Source: an uncultured Chlamydiae bacterium (GTDB taxonomy: Bacteria; Chlamydiota; Chlamydiia; Chlamydiales; 2-12-FULL-49-11). Taken from it: a DNA stretch of 64,000 bases. Shown here in pieces: positions 62,201 to 64,000 of this stretch (the stretch's first letter is position 1; the number at the start of each line of letters is the position of its first letter). A program made the position numbers and the translations under genes. The DNA lies in contig CALKUQ010000022.1 of assembly GCA_937996705.1 (NCBI GenBank), positions 58,676-122,675 on the forward strand, read 5' to 3'. The notes beneath the pieces were generated by a model. That model did no database searches. It saw only the letters and a program-made list of their open reading frames with translations, and was not told the DNA's origin.

Positions 62201-63874
62201 TGCGTGAGAGGTTGTGGGAGCAGGTTTTCTTACAACAACTGTTGCAATTTTACTTCTTACCTCAAGGGAGGCTTCGGTATAGAGCTTTTCTGCCTCTTCG
62301 AGCGTGTCACAGACCAAAACAATGGTCTCTTCACTATTTCGAACATAAGAACCATCACTCAGAAGAGTTTTTCCAATAATTTCACAACTCTTATCTATTG
62401 TATCAAGAGCTATATAGCTAACAGAATCGGGCGATTTTCCCCGAATAAGGGGCCTTAGCTGCAAAAGATGAATAACCCCCTCTTCGACACTAAACTCTAT
62501 ATTAAGAGATTCATTCCCTGAATCACTTCGATAGACTTCTTGGGAGTAGTAGGTAGCAACTGCCTTCATATCTCTTGCACACTCGTCTGAAATAGCGGGA
62601 CTGTCCCGATTCTGGGGGGTAGTGGGTTGATACACTCCATCCCTAAATTCAGATTTTTTGCTGCGAACGCTCTTTGCAACTTCCCCTGCCTCTATATCAA
62701 CAAAAAATCGATCCGCAGTCCCTTCCCCTCCTGCAACTCCGTGGGGATGTCCGCAAACAACAGAGAGCTCGACCAATTCCCCCAAATCCCCCCCGGTAAA
62801 TAGTATTCCCCCCGCTTCGGGCTTTGAGACCATTGTTTGAATTAAAACGGGCAAAAAAAGCTCCTCAGTTAAAACCGAGCGATCCTCTTTCGCTAAGCGG
62901 AGCCTGATAGATTTTTCACTAAAATAGGAGGAGAGGACCCTCCCCATCGCTTTAGAAATCTCTTCAGAAGTGGGCTTGACATACAACTCCGTATCATTCC
63001 CCCCGGCATTGGAATTTGTCTTTGAGTCTTCTTTTCCTGTACTTCGGACAGCTAAAAGTTGGGGGTTATTTTCTTCAAGCCACTTAATCAGCTGAGGAGG
63101 AGCGTAAGAATGCTCCTCAAAGCACTTTAATATAGATTGTTGGATCTTTTCTAATACTACTAATCCGGCAGCTGTTAGCTCCCCCTTTTCTGGATCTAGG
63201 GTTGTTTGAAACCGCCTCCAATCTTTTTCAAGATCTGGGTATTTGGACTGAATAAAACAACGCATTTCTATGTCGCTGAGGGGAATAAATTCAGGAACCC
63301 TAACAATTGAGCTGGTGCAGCGTGTGGTAGCCTCCTCGGCATGTTTTCGCATTACCGCTAAATTAGCAGCCTTGTACCCCCATCCAAGCCCAACCCTTTC
63401 CCCCGATTTAGTTAGAGCCATTGCATCTAGTGTCGGAGGTTCCGATGGGGAAAATTCTAAATTAAGTCTAATCCATTCTAGTTGATTGGGTTCTATTAAT
63501 CGCTCAAATCCTTCCAAAGAAAGACCTTCGGTTTTTATAAGATCTAAAGCTAAGCCAAGATTCCCACTATCAATAGCTTCTAAAACCTCCTCACCACTTA
63601 ACTCTAATCCTGAGGGGGATACCCTTCCAATTAACTCATTAAATAGAGTTCTACACCGCCCCAATTGTCCCAGCAAATGAGCTCTCGCTTCCCCCGCTTC
63701 TAAAGAGCTTATCCTCTCCCTCAAATTTTCAATTTTTTCTGAAACCGTCCCAGGATCCCTCTTAAGCAACTCAATACAAGAAGGAAGTAATTTTTCTAAC
63801 TTCGACACTACCTCTTTAGCGCTCTCTAGATCGACTGGGTCATGTGTAAAGAATATTCTTGAGATCGGGTCCAT
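59273..63874 (-). CDS. PEP-synthase/PPDK-like protein with C-terminal DUF4116 repeats
   Basis: A 1533-residue protein without signal peptide. Residues about 160-480 look like the ATP-binding domain of pyruvate phosphate dikinase/PEP synthase: LLAVRSTGKEDS at 274-284, NAGGNDTEL, GILFTGG, and LLQLRPL at 470-476. Residues 545-575 look like the phosphohistidine domain, with His557 in PAPTTSHAAVNLIAAGI. The PEP-binding barrel that normally follows is absent. Instead there are about 900 residues of mostly helical, unrecognised sequence, an acidic linker near 1380-1410 (EWGGDDDLDLGAFEDPE), and DUF4116-like repeats at about 1440-1530 (SAVIERVVRKSPAALQFA). A phosphotransferase acting on an unknown acceptor is likely; a host-directed role is a guess. 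Confidence 0.75.
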   Translation of the reverse strand: MDPISRIFFTHDPVDLESAKEVVSKLEKLLPSCIELLKRDPGTVSEKIENLRERISSLEAGEARAHLLGQLGRCRTLFNELIGRVSPSGLELSGEEVLEAIDSGNLGLALDLIKTEGLSLEGFERLIEPNQLEWIRLNLEFSPSEPPTLDAMALTKSGERVGLGWGYKAANLAVMRKHAEEATTRCTSSIVRVPEFIPLSDIEMRCFIQSKYPDLEKDWRRFQTTLDPEKGELTAAGLVVLEKIQQSILKCFEEHSYAPPQLIKWLEENNPQLLAVRSTGKEDSKTNSNAGGNDTELYVKPTSEEISKAMGRVLSSYFSEKSIRLRLAKEDRSVLTEELFLPVLIQTMVSKPEAGGILFTGGDLGELVELSVVCGHPHGVAGGEGTADRFFVDIEAGEVAKSVRSKKSEFRDGVYQPTTPQNRDSPAISDECARDMKAVATYYSQEVYRSDSGNESLNIEFSVEEGVIHLLQLRPLIRGKSPDSVSYIALDTIDKSCEIIGKTLLSDGSYVRNSEETIVLVCDTLEEAEKLYTEASLEVRSKIATVVVRKPAPTTSHAAVNLIAAGIGAIVIEKTEEFRRVRSLIEGGKKCFIDLQQGALIHADEVDIRAGYVCFPIPLEYSVAPSAMIRHNSREELRLFATKLDTLIGESLGPGDTGMRELLQEMSVGSEVQVRAAAANLLFLLRGLIRKASVDPAFSAEKQLLLMITEEIVKIVEKQLIPVATSEPRSLKRLYPIRLIEACLYQEGSVIGGFSIKTILEAVQNQKKLASALEVSFADAVAREGALAKAPYVRARFSIIDSKEQALFDRFMQSLHLADPVQVENIGKFFLRLNNLGILTEWVNRELGLILERGDIHTVFEHLCNVARNSFEEMKRCERTLLRVKELRSKISNWEDPKYVQSHMHNLLLEFKKMGFEIEGGNPASFIVRYELASDLGKLAILETMKEVVDLYDEMIKTVKISRRYPTEKGRLKHFKAMLGQYRLMMQICLQLTDQMGRKISELGTWRVGAKVRVEDYLHAIDVGGDVSVGDTIIRSPGFDNIDVESLSESGLATQILPSKHFDVSAIIVTATGDFLYSRVFPGTLEDYFTLFHQNMLASIGRVRSNFSIPEEKLPKALRDYKGILGSRFSRIDVRNGKIVVESDIPVRQHAVRVEVSYDLVASRSIVTKISFFGANEGNRWEYLAATLAAMGEDIPNLEFEPPKITYGASGGVTLEFTDHGLGDKLVELEAFIATINFSTESLLPPTYFCDLVMEARESLGVDPTIPFSREDLKRGAFFIAPMVVYQFIQEGKLVEAKALLTKLEELQLTMPQLKDVKISDGFFPHSDRLWGNAIKELEPLVEGVPPKEEGDKDLFDIEWGGDDDLDLGAFEDPELFQPEENPLFKKYLERHGNLLNRSFHGSPEDKKVLEILLDFVETDKKMAIRVVSLKGLYLNKLEETLQNDPQIIEAAVSEDARVLDKLTPDALHNPRLAVAVVQKHPEMLLRFSEEVRSNSAVIERVVRKSPAALQFAGPEFSNNQALAQFAWSYEEG

Positions 63875-64000
63875 AACCCATAATCGACCCTACTATGTTT
63901 ATTAAGTCAAGAGACATATACCGCTTCCAAATGAATGTTACTCAAATTTCTTTACATGCGCTTCATATTTAAATTAGACGCTAGTTGATGCCGAGGGCGC

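Overview
The window looks like a chromosome segment of a chlamydia-like bacterium, most likely an environmental (amoeba- or arthropod-associated) member of the Chlamydiae rather than a Chlamydiaceae species. Reasons: the gatC-gatA-gatB operon beside a small DUF378-type membrane protein; an rnhC (RNase HIII) gene divergent from a truncated RodZ-like helix-turn-helix protein and next to a secreted protein and a Yip1-type membrane protein (from memory this recalls the CT001-CT009 block of C. trachomatis); a Pkn1-like protein joining a kinase-like domain to a sulfatase-modifying-factor domain; a DhnA-type class I aldolase; and a RimO/Opp/IspH/GlmS set typical of the group. The DNA is AT-rich and genes are tightly packed with many 4-base overlaps. 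I see no rRNA, tRNA or CRISPR. These taxonomic statements are inference from gene content.

Layout. 1-5 kb: end of an HD hydrolase gene, a MacB/FtsX-type ABC pair, a Gly/His-rich exported protein and an unrecognised 713-residue membrane protein. 5-15 kb: an RND efflux operon whose membrane fusion protein (13.6-14.7 kb) is separated from the pump and outer-membrane channel (5.0-9.5 kb) by a glycosyltransferase, a small beta-rich protein and a Y1 transposase with its inverted REP-like repeats. 15-25 kb: one 3293-residue protein of tandem NNT-type modules organised in triads. 25-26.5 kb: a second Y1 transposase with a different repeat family. 26.6-46 kb: housekeeping genes (MgtE, methyltransferase, GlmS, FbaB, sugar transporter, glycosyltransferase, Nudix, RimO, OppBCDF, amino-acid permease, IspH, exported methyltransferase-fold protein, Pkn1-like, RodZ-like, RNase HIII). 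46-50 kb: secreted and membrane proteins and a glycosyltransferase-like pseudogene with two in-frame stops. 50-57 kb: GatCAB, XerC/D recombinase, an Inc-like membrane protein, a small hypothetical. 56.7-59 kb: DUF1858-IscA fusion, ferredoxin, dihydrolipoamide dehydrogenase. 59-64 kb: a 52-residue gene and a 1533-residue PEP-synthase-like/DUF4116 protein.

How parts work together. The RND genes encode one tripartite pump. GlmS (glucosamine-6-P) and IspH (isoprenoid precursors) feed envelope synthesis, to which the glycosyltransferases probably contribute. OppBCDF forms an uptake system without a linked binding protein. GatCAB supplies Gln-tRNA and/or Asn-tRNA.

The most unusual items are the triad-repeat giant protein, the two transposase/REP modules that share a GCCTG-N-C-N-CCAA core, the PPDK-like/DUF4116 fusion, the Pkn1-like protein lacking the HRD aspartate, and two or three near-consensus promoters placed so close to start codons that the transcripts may be leaderless.
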